Source: JAXMEB01 sp046348545 (GTDB lineage: Bacteria; Pseudomonadota; Gammaproteobacteria; Berkiellales; Berkiellaceae). From it: 64,000 nucleotides of DNA. Position numbers and translations under genes: made by a program. The DNA lies in NCBI GenBank assembly GCA_046348545.1, contig JAXMEB010000004.1, positions 248,001-312,000 on the forward strand, read 5' to 3'. Each line of letters begins with the position of its first letter. Within the stretch, counting starts at the first letter, position 1. The notes under the pieces are model-generated. The model worked only from the letters and a program-made list of their open reading frames with translations. It was not told where the DNA came from and did no database searches. Below, piece after piece: positions 63,623 to 64,000 of the stretch.

Positions 63623-63751
63623 TATACCCACATCAGATGATTTTTCGGGTACCTGCCTACGCTCTTTGAGCTTCCCCCTACGTTCTTTGAACTTCGAGCG
63701 GACGCGTCGGACGGACAAGCAAACCCCGAGAATTCAGCTGTGAAGGGTATA
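63623..63751 (-). repeat. Palindromic element, type B, complete (copy 12 including the tandem half-copy)
   Basis: TATACCCACATCAGATGATT to AATTCAGCTGTGAAGGGTAT + A. Core type B (GAGCGGACGCGTCGGACGGA). It abuts the stop codon (TAA at 63752-63754) of the next gene, whose stop shares the TA of the target. Confidence 0.9.
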
Positions 63752-64000
63752 TTATCGACGCCTGCTTCTGTTATTGGCGATAGAATGGCCATACTCTTCC
63801 TCATCGGTTGAAACTTCAAAAGGGTCTTCTTCGTCAGTTGAGCAATCGTAGGCCGTGAAGCTTTCATCATTGTCGGAATCGTCGCTAAAATCATTATAAT
63901 AGTCAAATTGAGTGTATCGAGCTGAGGCTCTCGTTTTTACTCGATCTTTTAGATTCGAAAGGTCAAGATTTTCAGGCATATAATCTTCATCATCACTTGA
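63752..64000 (-). CDS. C-terminus of an unknown acidic protein, cut by window edge
   Basis: The frame is open to the right edge of the window (reading SSDDEDYMPENLDLSNLKDR at the edge), so the Met at 63979 is probably internal. The 83 visible residues are highly acidic (FSDDSDNDESFTAYDCSTDE, EEDPFEVSTDEEEYG), ending basic (NNRSRRR). Not recognised. The acidic, disordered tail resembles the linkers of other unknown proteins in this window. Confidence 0.65.
   Translation of the reverse strand, partial: SSDDEDYMPENLDLSNLKDRVKTRASARYTQFDYYNDFSDDSDNDESFTAYDCSTDEEDPFEVSTDEEEYGHSIANNRSRRR

Overview
The window comes from a low-GC gammaproteobacterium with a host-associated genome, most likely of the Legionellales (Legionella/Coxiella/Berkiella-like). 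This placement is an inference. It rests on gammaproteobacterial core operons (rnt-pyrC-nth-rnfB-like-metG, purM-purN, bamD | rluD-pgeF-clpB, gltX-cysS) and on large, lineage-specific, eukaryote-like proteins set between them: a Sec7 Arf-GEF domain, ankyrin and TPR proteins, two CX5R phosphatase-like proteins, and coiled-coil or proline-rich proteins. No secretion apparatus is encoded here, so calling these proteins secreted effectors is also inference.

Layout. 1-1.5 kb: end-truncated unknown gene. 1.6-4.5 kb: iron/oxidative-stress cluster (sodB, grxD, bfd-bfr, a 2-Cys peroxiredoxin) with a candidate Fur box. 4.7-8.4 kb: alpha-helical repeat protein plus TPR protein. 8.6-9.9 kb: IS4-family copy 1. 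10.1-10.8 kb: vapBC with operator. 10.9-12.8 kb: CX5R phosphatase-like protein 1. 12.8-17.5 kb: metG/rnfB-like/nth/pyrC/rnt operon. 17.7-19.3 kb: mrp, dcd. 19.5-22.8 kb: NPNP-repeat membrane protein and CX5R protein 2. 23.2-31.2 kb: three mutually related unknown proteins, separated by mobile-element debris (ISNCY-like, istB, group II intron) and hipBA. 31.2-35.5 kb: purine genes, DUF3108, DUF2066, hda. 35.7-43.4 kb: accessory island with IS4 copies 2 and 3, an IS5-like element carrying a GIY-YIG gene between 66-bp inverted repeats, and the Sec7 protein. 43.5-55.4 kb: mostly core genes (wrbA, arsC-like, tlpA-like, acyP, proS, bamD, rluD, pgeF, clpB, DUF455, lpxH, ppiB) plus one unknown. 55.6-60.5 kb: a 1641-residue PEP-synthase-like/ankyrin fusion. 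60.8-63.6 kb: gltX-cysS. 63.75-64.0 kb: end of an acidic protein.

The most unusual system is a family of about eleven short palindromic elements (about 126 bp added per complete copy). They have imperfect inverted ends starting TATACCC, duplicate a TA target, and fall into two core types sharing the same ends. One sits in frame inside a 622-residue protein, in the manner of the Rickettsia palindromic elements. One splits an istB gene so cleanly that the empty site can be reconstructed. Several supply or abut stop codons. Three copies carry an IS4-family insertion at exactly the same internal nucleotide, in both orientations, so the small element serves as a landing pad for the IS.

No tRNA, rRNA or CRISPR array was recognised.
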